A stretch of DNA of 64,000 bases from Dictyobacter formicarum (GCF_016587435.1 NZ_BNJJ01000009.1:62001-126000), one strand, 5' to 3'; shown: positions 9,613-17,887, counted from the first letter of the stretch. The notes: generated by a model not told the origin, from the letters alone. A program made the numbers and translations.

Positions 9613-10272
9613 TTAGATGGTGGCAAGCCAGGAGCGAGCTGCGCGGACATCTTCATGACTGATGCCGTGGCCGCCATTGAGCCAGTGAACGCGAACATTG
9701 GCGCCAGCCCGTTTAAGCAACTGGATCAACTGTTCGGTCTGGGCCATAGGCACAATCGGGTCCATACGTCCAGCGCTCACAAAAACAGCGGTGGTTGCCA
9801 GGTCGGGCAACTGCTCCGGTATAAAAGGTACCATCGGGCGCAGCAGGATGGCCCCACGTAGCACGCCAGGAGATGCTAGCAACATACTGGCGGCAATATT
9901 AGCGCCATTCGAATAGCCTACCGCAATCACATTAGAGGGATCAAAATGGTAAGCTTCAGCAGCGGCGCGCACAAAAGCGGTCAGCTCTTGCGTTCGCTGA
10001 CGCAGATCTTCCAGATCAAAAACACCTTCAGCCAGGCGGCGGAAAAAACGCGGCATGCCATTCTCCAGCACATTACCACGCGGGCTCAACAGAGCGGCTC
10101 CTGGAAACAACATATTTCCCAGGCTCAACAAGTCCTCCTCATTGCCACCTGTACCATGCAGCAATAACAGGGTAGGAACCTGCTGCTGAGCAGTAGCAGG
10201 AGCCGAGGCTGGAATAAAACGATGGACAAAGGTCGTCAAAGATTGGGCAGTAATATTTTCATGGGTGGACAT
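9613..10272 (-). CDS. alpha/beta-hydrolase, MhqD-like carboxylesterase/phospholipase
   Basis: 219 aa serine hydrolase. Oxyanion-hole motif LLLHGTGGNEEDLLSLG, nucleophile elbow GYSNGANIAAS, the Asp region AGRMDPIVP and the catalytic His in NGGHGISHEDV are all present. Length and order match the carboxylesterase/phospholipase family that includes Bacillus MhqD. The gene begins two bases after the stop of the ring-cleaving dioxygenase gene, with only a weak ribosome site, so translation is probably coupled. The same pair (dioxygenase plus esterase) forms the quinone-responsive mhqED unit of Bacillus. By analogy it would hydrolyse a ring-fission or ester product. The exact substrate is not known. 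Confidence 0.85.
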   Translation of the reverse strand: MSTHENITAQSLTTFVHRFIPASAPATAQQQVPTLLLLHGTGGNEEDLLSLGNMLFPGAALLSPRGNVLENGMPRFFRRLAEGVFDLEDLRQRTQELTAFVRAAAEAYHFDPSNVIAVGYSNGANIAASMLLASPGVLRGAILLRPMVPFIPEQLPDLATTAVFVSAGRMDPIVPMAQTEQLIQLLKRAGANVRVHWLNGGHGISHEDVRAARSWLATI

Positions 10273-10274
10273 AA

Positions 10275-11234
10275 CTATTTACCCTGTTCACTAGTTGGAA
10301 GCGTAATAGCTGGCAAGGCGCGCTCCAGTTCAGCCCGCCGCGACTCCAGCCACTCTGGCAATTTCAAATGGGTACCTAATTCAGCCGGAGCCTCATCGAC
10401 CGGGAAACCAGGCTGATCGGTAGCGATCTCAAACAACACACCACTCGGCTCGCGGAAGTAGATCGAATGGAAGTAATTGCGATCCAAAATCGGCGTTACA
10501 TTCAATCCTACCTCAGTAATTTTCTGTCGCCAGGCCACCTGATACTCATCGGTCGCCGTGCGCCAGGCCACATGATGTACAGAACCAACGGCCTCCGCAC
10601 CACGTCGGCTGCCAGGGACCGCCAACACATCCACCAGGGTAGCCATACCCGAGTCACCTACCGCGTAGCGGCGACGATTGCCCAGCTGCGCCACCTCATG
10701 GAAGCCCAGAACATCGGTCAACACCTTAAAAGTAGCCTCCGCATAAGCCACAGAGAGGGTCACGCTATGGAAACCACGGGTGGCGGATTCAGCAGGAATA
10801 GGCCCCTCAGTCCAGGCCGAGCCCTGATCGGCACCACGATGCGCCACCAGTTCCAGTGGCAACCCATCAGGATCATTGAACAACAACACCTGATCATCAA
10901 AACGAGGAATCGGACCATTAACCGTCACCCCATTACGCGATAGGCGATCCTGCCAGTAAGCCAGCGCAGACTCAGGAATAGAAAACGCAATGGCCGATAC
11001 CTGCCCGGCCCCCTGGCGTCCTTTAGGATAACCAGGCCAGGAAAAGAAAGTCAGAATGGTACCCGGCCGCCCGATATCATCTCCATAATAGAAATGATAT
11101 GTATCTGGAGCATCAAAATTAACCGTCTTTTTGACGAAGCGCAAGCCGAGAATGCCGGCGTAAAAATCAACATTGCGCTGTGGGTCATCGGTGATAGCCG
11201 TCACGTGATGAATACCCAAAACATGATTTTCCAT
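10275..11234 (-). CDS. VOC-family ring-cleaving dioxygenase, MhqE/MhqO-like
   Basis: 319 aa made of two vicinal-oxygen-chelate halves. Iron-ligand candidates: the His pair in GIHHVTAITDDPQRNVDF, a second-half His in SVHHVAWRT, and Glu in GVLFEIATDQPGF. Further family blocks are FYAGILGLRFVKKTVNFD, YYGDDIGRPGTILTFF and FNDPDGLPLELVAH. This family opens hydroquinone-type aromatic rings using Fe(II) and O2. It is the first gene of a two-gene unit with the esterase. AGGAG stands just before the ATG at 11234. The AT-rich upstream region holds a palindromic operator candidate at 11319-11336, in keeping with MarR-type (MhqR) control. Confidence 0.87.
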   Translation of the reverse strand: MENHVLGIHHVTAITDDPQRNVDFYAGILGLRFVKKTVNFDAPDTYHFYYGDDIGRPGTILTFFSWPGYPKGRQGAGQVSAIAFSIPESALAYWQDRLSRNGVTVNGPIPRFDDQVLLFNDPDGLPLELVAHRGADQGSAWTEGPIPAESATRGFHSVTLSVAYAEATFKVLTDVLGFHEVAQLGNRRRYAVGDSGMATLVDVLAVPGSRRGAEAVGSVHHVAWRTATDEYQVAWRQKITEVGLNVTPILDRNYFHSIYFREPSGVLFEIATDQPGFPVDEAPAELGTHLKLPEWLESRRAELERALPAITLPTSEQGK

Positions 11235-11318
11235 GTAATTTCTCCTATGGAGCCAGGCTCCACATTGGTAAAGGCGAGTTCTATTTTTAACTATCTAAAC
11301 AATAGTTACTTTTATTTT

Positions 11319-11336
11319 GTTAGTAATCAATCTAAC
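11319..11336. promoter_or_regulatory. operator candidate upstream of the dioxygenase-esterase unit
   Basis: Inverted repeat GTTAG-N8-CTAAC inside a very AT-rich 70-bp stretch upstream of the minus-strand gene at 11234. A second near-match, AACAATAGTTAC, lies beside it. Size and symmetry fit a MarR-family dimer site. The regulator gene is not in the window. Confidence 0.4.
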
Positions 11337-11379
11337 ATACGTTACAAGTTTTGTCAAGTCAGCAACTTTGCAGATCAGG

Positions 11380-11590
11380 TCTCTCCTTCCCTCTGCCCCA
11401 CGCGCTGCCTGCGGTGGGGCAGAGGGAAGGAGAGATTAATTGGGGCACAGCCCCAAACCCCAGTCAGGGCTGTGCCTCTGCACCCCGCTTTGCTGCCTGC
11501 GGCAGCAGAGGGAGGAAAGGCAAGAGTGATCGGGGCACAGCCCCAAACCCCAGTCAGGGGCTGTGCCCCTGCACCCTGCTCTGGTTTTTG
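11380..11590. repeat. GC-rich hairpin repeat cluster
   Basis: A 21-bp perfect hairpin (11380-11400 with 11415-11435) is followed by two copies, about 92 bp apart, of a module starting GGGGCACAGCCCC and running through a CAGTCAGGG block to a CTGCACCC end (11442 and 11534). Between them lies a stem with TGC loop (11491-11507). The same module, diverged, recurs at 22840-22993 and 50490-50580. The short open frames that cross this area are low-complexity products of the repeat and are not genes. Confidence 0.85.
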
Positions 11591-11641
11591 CTCACCAGGG
11601 TTGCGAAATGATGGGTATCTTTGTGGTAGAATACGCACAAG

Positions 11642-12919
11642 ATGAACCTATGGATGAACAAAGACGAACACGATCAAACGCTGACAGGCGCAGCGGAAAA
11701 CGGCTCTACAGCTGCCATACGTGGCACACGCCGGCTTTCCGATCGCGCCATCTTGTCGTTGCTGCGAAACTGGCTACTCGAAGAGTTTGGGGCCGCCTAT
11801 TGCCGCTCGCTGGGTGCCAGCCGCATTTTCCGACACTGCTACTGGATAGATGCGTTGGGAGGATATACAGCGAAAAGCCTGAGTGCACTGGCAGAGCAGG
11901 TCAATCCACCGTCCAGCAACGGGAAAGGGAAAGGCAAACAGAAAAGCGTAGCCATAGCGTTGCCAGCAGCACTACAGCCCGGCGTAACGCTAGCCCAGAC
12001 GCTGGCCCAGGAAAGTTGTCCCATCGCTCTGCATAGCCTGCTACTCAGCGCTGGCAGCAGCACGCGCCGCTCACGAGATAACAAAAACGTCGACGACGGC
12101 AATGTCTTAGTCAGAGAAAGCAGCATACTTACTACCAGCTGGCTGGATATCGCCAGTAATCTGCTCAAAGAAATCGAACAATCGCCCGCCATATTTCTTT
12201 TAAATCCCCTGGGACCAACCACGTTCAGTTACGAAGATCTGGCACCTCTGTACAAACGGACCGGACCAACTGAATTATGTTTCTTGCTGGCGCATAAACA
12301 GATCGAGCAACATTTACGAGCCGCAGCCACCCATACAGCGCAGGCCAATGCCCTGACCGCACTACTGCGCAGCGACCGCTGGAAAACGCTGCTCTCTACA
12401 GAAGAAACGACCATACAGGGCTTTGCACGCCTGTTCATTACATCGATGCGCAGACACTTCCAGTGGTCACCACAGAGCATTGAGCTACCCATCCAAAACG
12501 GACCGGCCAGCGTCACATCCCTCCCTTACACACTGATCTACGCAACCAGGCGCTCAGATGGTCTGCTGATTATGAACGACGCACTCTGCCAGTATCGCCG
12601 CCGCACCTATCAACAAAGTTACCAGGGTGTCCTCAGCGAAGATTGGTTCGCCCTGCAGCACCAGAAACGTCTGGATGAAGGGCTGCAATGGCTACGCGAA
12701 CAGATTCAGCAGCAGGGAACTACCCTGCGCATCCGCCGCTGGCCCGATCTACGGCAACAGCTTATCCTCGACAGCTTCGGGCAATTTACCTGCCAGGAAT
12801 ATGATCACTGTATGCAGCAGTTGATAGCACAACAGGAAGTACGCTGTGTATGGAGACAGGCGCCTGCCGAGGGAAGCGAGCGCGTGCCCGGAAGTGAAGA
12901 TACCCTGATCTGGCGCTAA
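11642..12919 (+). CDS. conserved-looking protein of unknown function, 425 aa
   Basis: I do not recognise a family. The protein is soluble-looking with no signal peptide or membrane helix. It begins with a polar stretch, then RLSDRAILSLLRNWLLEEFG, a long helical-looking middle, and a C-terminal half rich in Gln, Arg and Trp (LDEGLQWLREQIQQQG, RIRRWPDLRQQLILDSFGQ). The coding signature is good over the whole length: no stops, and a neighbour-like codon bias. TAGAAT, a fair -10 box, lies about ten bases before the first ATG and no ribosome site is visible, so translation may be leaderless. An alternative start is the ATG at 11654. It is flanked upstream by the hairpin cluster and downstream by a 300-bp spacer, so context does not suggest a job. 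Confidence 0.65.
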   Translation: MNLWMNKDEHDQTLTGAAENGSTAAIRGTRRLSDRAILSLLRNWLLEEFGAAYCRSLGASRIFRHCYWIDALGGYTAKSLSALAEQVNPPSSNGKGKGKQKSVAIALPAALQPGVTLAQTLAQESCPIALHSLLLSAGSSTRRSRDNKNVDDGNVLVRESSILTTSWLDIASNLLKEIEQSPAIFLLNPLGPTTFSYEDLAPLYKRTGPTELCFLLAHKQIEQHLRAAATHTAQANALTALLRSDRWKTLLSTEETTIQGFARLFITSMRRHFQWSPQSIELPIQNGPASVTSLPYTLIYATRRSDGLLIMNDALCQYRRRTYQQSYQGVLSEDWFALQHQKRLDEGLQWLREQIQQQGTTLRIRRWPDLRQQLILDSFGQFTCQEYDHCMQQLIAQQEVRCVWRQAPAEGSERVPGSEDTLIWR

Positions 12920-13140
12920 TACAGAGTAATCAAATCCGGCCAGCTATCGCTGACTTTTTATTACTTGTGGCACTTAAAACCCATCAGCAAAGTAGCATAA
13001 AAACCTTCCTTCATTCACTCCAGCAGCGATTTTGTGAAAACAATACCGCTTGCTTTTTTCGATCCACTTACCAATGTTCAACCGTTTCTATTGATTAGGA
13101 CGCTACTTTAATCGACATAAATCAAGTAATATCGAGTAAG

Positions 13141-13180
13141 GTCAAAGATAATTGACTTTTGTCGAGCTATCGCGTACAAC
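13141..13180 (+). promoter_or_regulatory. promoter and operator candidate for the HMGL-like gene
   Basis: TTGACT (13152-13157), 17-base spacer, TACAAC (13175-13180). An inverted repeat GTCAA-N6-TTGAC at 13141-13156 overlaps the -35 box and could be a repressor site. The rest of the 324-bp spacer 12920-13243 is AT-rich with nothing else I can name. Confidence 0.45.
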
Positions 13181-13243
13181 TAATAGAGAAAGAAGAGAGA
13201 AGTATGATTTGACATGCAACTTGCTTATCAAAGGAGAGAGAAA

Positions 13244-14539
13244 GTGCACATAATTCCTGAGCCAACAGAGCCTGAATACTTTCTTACGAGTTTCCCACGT
13301 GATGCTTTTCCCACTTACGACTGGACGGAGCGACCCGCCACGTTACCCGACGATGCCTGGACCACGGAGACAACCCATCGCGACGGTCAGCAGGGAGGCC
13401 TACCACTATCCACTGAGCAGAGCTTGAAGATTTATGATATCCTCTGCCGCTTCACCGCCGACTCAAGGGCCATCAGACAAGCAGAGTTTTTTGTCTATCG
13501 AGCCTCGGATCGGGCTGCGCTGGAGGGTGCGCTGGAGCGCTACCACAGCGGTGCTCCCATTGAGCCAACAACCTGGATACGAGCCACGGCCAAAGATGTC
13601 GTGCTCATTCAGAGTCTGGGCATTCGAGAGACAGGGATGTTAGCTTCAGCCTCAGACTACCATACATTTCACAAGTTCAAACCAGGAGGCAGAAACCAGG
13701 CTGCGCAAACATACCTGGATGCAGTAAAGATGACGTTAGATGCCGGCATTCGTCCTCGGCTCCATCTAGAAGATGCCACGCGCGCCTCGATGGATTTCTT
13801 ACGTCCTTTTATCCAGAACGTACAGGAGATCAGCGCGTCCTATGGGCCTGAGCTACGCCCGAAATTTCGCGTCTGCGATACCATGGGGCTCGGCCTGCCA
13901 TTCGAGGAGGTAGCGCTGCCACGCAGCATACCACGCATCTTTCAGGAGATGCACAAGCTCGGCCTACAATCCAGCGATCTTGAATTTCACCCGCACAACG
14001 ATACCTGGCTCGTCGTTGCGAATTGTCTGGCAGCAGTGCGCGCTGGTTGTAGTGTTATCAACGGCACATCACTTGGAAAAGGTGAAAGAACCGGCAATGC
14101 GCCGCTCGAAGCCGTCTTACTACACCTGATTGGCATGGGATATTATCGCGAGAAGCAGCCGCAATTCCCGGCTCTGAATGAACTTGTACGGCTGTATGAT
14201 GAAATGAATGAGCCAATCCCCCCTAAATATCCACTCTACGGCCGCGATGCACATCGCACCAGAGCTGGAGTGCACGCCGACGGACTCAACAAATTCTGGT
14301 GGATGTACGCTCCCTTCAACGTGCCCGAGCTACTTGATAGGCCGCTGGAGGTCTCACTCACTAAAGAAAGTGGCCTGGCCGGACTGATTTTCCTGGTACG
14401 CCAGCATACAGGACGCGAGTTGCCCAAAGACGACACACAGCTGCAAAAAGCTTATGCCTGGCTCTTACAAGAATTTGATGCAGGTCGTCAGACCAGCGTC
14501 GAATGGGAAGAGATTGCACCCATAATCGATCTGGCTTAA
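13244..14539 (+). CDS. HMGL/LeuA-family Claisen-type carboxyltransferase or lyase
   Basis: 431 aa from the GTG at 13244, which has AAGGAGAG at 13231-13238; the upstream ATG at 13214 has no such site. The DRE-TIM pattern is clear: TTETTHRDGQQGG (the RDG catalytic block), a His-x-His metal site in LEFHPHNDTWL, and the late NGTSLGKGERTGNAPLEAV block. This places it with isopropylmalate, homocitrate and citramalate synthases and HMG-CoA lyase. It lacks the C-terminal regulatory domain of LeuA. The rest of a leucine or lysine pathway is not nearby, so the substrate is unassigned. The extra N-terminal 40 residues (PEPTEPEYF, AFPTYDWTERP) are unusual for classical LeuA. Confidence 0.8.
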   Translation: MHIIPEPTEPEYFLTSFPRDAFPTYDWTERPATLPDDAWTTETTHRDGQQGGLPLSTEQSLKIYDILCRFTADSRAIRQAEFFVYRASDRAALEGALERYHSGAPIEPTTWIRATAKDVVLIQSLGIRETGMLASASDYHTFHKFKPGGRNQAAQTYLDAVKMTLDAGIRPRLHLEDATRASMDFLRPFIQNVQEISASYGPELRPKFRVCDTMGLGLPFEEVALPRSIPRIFQEMHKLGLQSSDLEFHPHNDTWLVVANCLAAVRAGCSVINGTSLGKGERTGNAPLEAVLLHLIGMGYYREKQPQFPALNELVRLYDEMNEPIPPKYPLYGRDAHRTRAGVHADGLNKFWWMYAPFNVPELLDRPLEVSLTKESGLAGLIFLVRQHTGRELPKDDTQLQKAYAWLLQEFDAGRQTSVEWEEIAPIIDLA

Positions 14540-14566
14540 CGTGTCAATGTGAGGGTGAAAGCACAA

Positions 14567-14680
14567 GAAAAAAGGAGCAGTAATGGCAGGGGAAATTCCA
14601 TAGTCACGTTCGAGATGTTTAGAAAATGCTTCACCTTGTACGAGAACGCCATCGACATCGAGTAGCAATACTTGAATCAT
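14567..14680 (-). pseudogene. HAD-family hydrolase, N-terminal fragment only
   Basis: Reading backward from the ATG at 14680 gives MIQVLLLDVDGVLVQGEAFS, then KHLERDYGIS and ITAPFF. The DVDGV block is the HAD nucleophile motif (Asp-x-Asp). The similarity stops after about 38 residues. The frame then runs into the antisense of the upstream lyase gene, so the remaining 150 or more residues of a HAD phosphatase are missing. This is most likely a truncated remnant left by a deletion. It has no obvious ribosome site. Confidence 0.6.
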
Positions 14681-14717
14681 ACAAACGAACTCCTGAAACG
14701 CACATTAAGAAAACAGC

Positions 14718-14773
14718 ATGCCTCGCTCCACTGCCATGGCAAAAGCTTTTGCCATGGCAGTGGAGCGAGGCAT
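14718..14773. terminator. 28-bp perfect palindrome without loop
   Basis: Arms 14718-14745 and 14746-14773 are perfectly complementary with the centre at AAAAG|CTTTT. It lies just past the stop of the minus-strand gene at 14779 and may terminate it. Confidence 0.65.
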
Positions 14774-14778
14774 ATTGA

Positions 14779-16755
14779 TTAAACGGCTTTAGTTTTTTTG
14801 TCAACGTTATTTTCGGCGGGAATACCCTCATCGGGCAGAGGAGTCAAGGCTTCATCCAGGGGATGGGTCAGGCGGCGTTGAATGGCCGCGATCTCATTCG
14901 CAAAGATGCGCCGCACAATGGCAACCGTACTGGCATAGGTAGAATCCATACCAAAGTAGGAAAGGCTACCAGCGCCAAGGTTTTTGCCGCGTGTATATGG
15001 AGTATCTGAAGCATAGTGTAATATACCCAGATCATATGGCAGACTCAACAAATTGATATTATCGCTGGTGGGGTAGCGGGTCAGATACTGATCCTCATAA
15101 ATCGCATTCAGATAAGGGCCGCCCTCCATCTCAACAACGGTGTAGTTAGATTGGTAGTAGAAATCCAGGTACTGGCGATTTTGCAGGTAGGTGCCCTTGG
15201 CGGAAACAGCCTTTTGATTATCCAGCACAGAGCCATAAATTAAGTAAGGCTGAACCTCGTTAGCGCGGAACATATTATCAAACCAGTAGGTATTCTGGCT
15301 ATGCTCATCCATAATCACGTTGGAAATCATCACATCACCAATGCTCCCATTGAGGGTAGCAGCCTTACCCAGCACATAGATACCACAGATCTGAGAGAGA
15401 TTTTCCATAATCTCACGCATCATACGATAAGCCGCCATACCTAGAGGATAATCGATATTCAGAATGACCGCATCACTCTTTTTGAGGATATCCAGGCCAG
15501 ACATACGACTACGAGGATCAAGCTCGGCAGGGAGCAACTTGGACAACTCGAAGACCTGAGCATCAATCTCCAGGCCATGACGAGCCCCGACATGCCAGAT
15601 ACCACGATCCTGCGCCTCCTGCAGTCGCGTACGGGCAGCATCGCGACCAGCAGAGGTATTAAGCCACTCACGGGTAGCAAAGTAAAGGAAATTCTGCCAG
15701 TTACCCGGCACCGTCCCATCCTGGATCTTCAGACATTCCTCGGCCAGATAAGGATCAGCTCCGCTGCGTGCGAACTCAGACAACGCCTTCTCATGGCGCA
15801 GCGAAAAACCCGAAAGCAGATTAATCAAGCTATGGGTATTACTAGAAACAAAGTAGACCGGGCGATCGGGCAATCCCAGGGTATCCAGCAGACTCCTGAC
15901 CGGCGCCCACCACTTGCGCGTAGCCTTCACATATCCAACGTGCGAGCCACCCAGCATCCGCAGATTAAAGCTCTTCTTTTGAGAGCCAATCTCGTGCAGT
16001 TTCTCCCACAAATGCTCGCCCCAGATCACCTGCAGGCGCTGCCAATCATCCTCAGCAATATGCAAGCGCTGGCGCAGAACCTTACTGATCTCAGCAAAAA
16101 CCGGTGACCCTGGATCCACCTGGGTCTCCAAAAGCTGCATAGTAGTGGGGTCTTCCTTCAATAGATAATATATTTTGTTCCACTCAATCTGGAAAGCCAC
16201 CAGCACGGGAACAATATCATCTGTATCGCTGACACTGGCAACATAGGCGGCCAATGTTTTCTTGCCATTATAGAACCACTTACGGCGTCGCGCAGAAGCC
16301 GTCACAGCCTGCCATTTATTTACATGAAAGCCCTGCTGAAGAAAAACCTCTTCAGACTGACCCAATAACACTAGCTCACACTGATTAATCACATCGGGTA
16401 AACGCAATACGCTATAGATAAACGCCGACATATCTGGATAAGGCCTACGAGCATCGGGATGGAGGCTTGAATCAATATTATAATGTGCCTGTATCAAGGC
16501 CTTTAGATTAATCTCACCAGAGCTCCGCAGCAGCGTATTATAGGTTCGAATGTAAAGCTCAACATCGCGTTTGCCGGCTGCATGATATTTCTCACCATGT
16601 TCAAAGCTAGGAGTCAGAGTGGTGGCCTGCCGATTCTGCTCGCTCAGCACCTCATCGTCCATCCGCTGATCGCCAGCTGTTTCATCACGAGGAACGTGCT
16701 TCAAAGGATGGATATCATTACTATGTTGATCATCAGGCTTCCGTTTATATGGCAT
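14779..16755 (-). CDS. 658-aa protein with nucleoside-phosphorylase-like C-terminal half
   Basis: Unnamed. The N-terminal 60 residues are charged and probably disordered. A middle region (LYIRTYNTLLRSSGEINLKA, SAFIYSVLRLPDVINQ, RMLGGSHVGYVKATRKWWAP, FVSSNTHSLINLLSGFSLRH) is not recognised. Near residues 470-580, GIYVLGKAATLNGSIGDVMI and TVVEMEGGPYLNA resemble the two hallmark blocks of PNP/UDP phosphorylases (a G-x-A-G-x-L...GD block and a V-x-M-E block), so a nucleoside- or nucleotide-binding fold is inferred. GAGGAG precedes the ATG at 16755. It is monocistronic-looking and followed by a palindromic terminator. The substrate is unknown. Confidence 0.65.
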   Translation of the reverse strand: MPYKRKPDDQHSNDIHPLKHVPRDETAGDQRMDDEVLSEQNRQATTLTPSFEHGEKYHAAGKRDVELYIRTYNTLLRSSGEINLKALIQAHYNIDSSLHPDARRPYPDMSAFIYSVLRLPDVINQCELVLLGQSEEVFLQQGFHVNKWQAVTASARRRKWFYNGKKTLAAYVASVSDTDDIVPVLVAFQIEWNKIYYLLKEDPTTMQLLETQVDPGSPVFAEISKVLRQRLHIAEDDWQRLQVIWGEHLWEKLHEIGSQKKSFNLRMLGGSHVGYVKATRKWWAPVRSLLDTLGLPDRPVYFVSSNTHSLINLLSGFSLRHEKALSEFARSGADPYLAEECLKIQDGTVPGNWQNFLYFATREWLNTSAGRDAARTRLQEAQDRGIWHVGARHGLEIDAQVFELSKLLPAELDPRSRMSGLDILKKSDAVILNIDYPLGMAAYRMMREIMENLSQICGIYVLGKAATLNGSIGDVMISNVIMDEHSQNTYWFDNMFRANEVQPYLIYGSVLDNQKAVSAKGTYLQNRQYLDFYYQSNYTVVEMEGGPYLNAIYEDQYLTRYPTSDNINLLSLPYDLGILHYASDTPYTRGKNLGAGSLSYFGMDSTYASTVAIVRRIFANEIAAIQRRLTHPLDEALTPLPDEGIPAENNVDKKTKAV

Positions 16756-16854
16756 AAATGTGCTCCTCTTCTCTGAGGCAGGAGGTTAACGTACCGTCAA
16801 TATGTTTCATCTATTATAACGCGTACACCAACACAATGGGGAGAAAAGAGAAAG

Positions 16855-17703
16855 TTACACGACTAATTGCTTAGGTTTTTGTAACACAACAATATATTGG
16901 TGGGCAATATTGGGAATATAAGCGAAAGGATAACCATAGGGACGCAAACGAGTGCCCGCCTGGTACCAGATAATCTCCCCTTTGGGCACAAAACCATGTA
17001 GCTTGGCGCGACGCGCTAAATCTACATGTGTAAACATATACTCGCCATGTTGATAGGCGTTACGCACGATAATCACCATATATTTCTGTGGCTTAAGCAA
17101 AGTGTAGCAGTGAGAAAACACCTGCTCCATAGCATCCAGATAAGCCTCATAGGTAGTGAGATTCGCCAGATCGGATGGATCGGTCGAGCGCATATCATAA
17201 TCGGTACGCCGATTAGAATAAGTCGAGGCATAGCGCCCATTCACCATCGTCTGCTCCAGGTGAATATTATAGGGGGGATCGGTCACAATAAAATCAAAGG
17301 AGGCAGGCTCAAGCGTAGTTAGTACCTGCAAACAATCGCCACAGATGAGCGTCTGTGGCAAGAGCGCCCCCTGGCTCTCAGCCAGGATAAGCCGATAAAT
17401 ATCGACCCATTTCGGGTTAATTTCGATTCCCAGAGCCTGGCGCGCTTTGCGACAGATGGAGGCGCCGATCAGTGTACCACCAACACCAGCAAAAGGATCA
17501 AGCACCTTCCCACCAGGTTTCGTAAAAAACTCAATCAACTGGCACATCAACTGAGGAGGCTTGTTGGCACCATGAGCTTTACGATGCTGATGTCCATATT
17601 CGGAAGGGTACGCAGTTGTGATAATACTTTTTGTAAAATAGAGCCACTCAGCTCCAGTCAATTCATTCAAAGTGTTACGCATCGAAATATCATCATTTTC
17701 CAT
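16855..17703 (-). CDS. site-specific DNA methyltransferase (N6-adenine or N4-cytosine)
   Basis: 282 aa. A KPPQL block leads to the SAM-binding motif VLDPFAGVGGTLIGA. The catalytic motif IV follows (FIVTDPPYNIHLEQTM), then a short target-recognition area and a YIPNIAHQYIVVLQKP tail. DPPY marks amino-methylating enzymes. No restriction endonuclease gene lies beside it, so it looks like an orphan modification enzyme that may mark DNA for regulation or protect against restriction. The recognition sequence cannot be predicted. GGGAG stands seven bases before the ATG at 17703. Confidence 0.88.
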   Translation of the reverse strand: MENDDISMRNTLNELTGAEWLYFTKSIITTAYPSEYGHQHRKAHGANKPPQLMCQLIEFFTKPGGKVLDPFAGVGGTLIGASICRKARQALGIEINPKWVDIYRLILAESQGALLPQTLICGDCLQVLTTLEPASFDFIVTDPPYNIHLEQTMVNGRYASTYSNRRTDYDMRSTDPSDLANLTTYEAYLDAMEQVFSHCYTLLKPQKYMVIIVRNAYQHGEYMFTHVDLARRAKLHGFVPKGEIIWYQAGTRLRPYGYPFAYIPNIAHQYIVVLQKPKQLVV

Positions 17704-17827
17704 GGTACCACTCCCAATAAAAAGCTACTAATGCCAGCAGGCATTGACCCCGGATATACCTACCTATGCATTGATAAACGCAAATCATCGCGCCAAAACG
17801 GGCTATTTTAGCGTACACTATTGAGAG

Positions 17828-17887
17828 GAGGTATTACTAAAATGTTGGGTGTCCCCATGCCTGACATTTCCCCCTAGTAATATCTCC
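17828..17887 (+). other. structured segment with an 11-codon ORF
   Basis: GAGAGGAGG (ribosome-site-like) is followed by ATG at 17842 and 11 codons ending in TAG at 17875-17877. The whole is framed by an inverted repeat, ATTACTA/TAGTAAT, with inner AAATG/CATTT pairing. It could be a leader or small RNA. A TATAAT box lies further on at 17934-17939. The remainder of 17704-17978 shows nothing I can name. Confidence 0.3.

Noticed and set aside
10467..10943. 158-codon plus-strand frame
   Set aside because: Antisense to the ring-cleaving dioxygenase gene, which shows family residues; composition is shadow-like.
11094..11645. 183-codon frame across the dioxygenase start and hairpin cluster
   Set aside because: It begins antisense to a real gene and continues through GC-rich repeats with a repetitive translation (GTAPNPSQG type).
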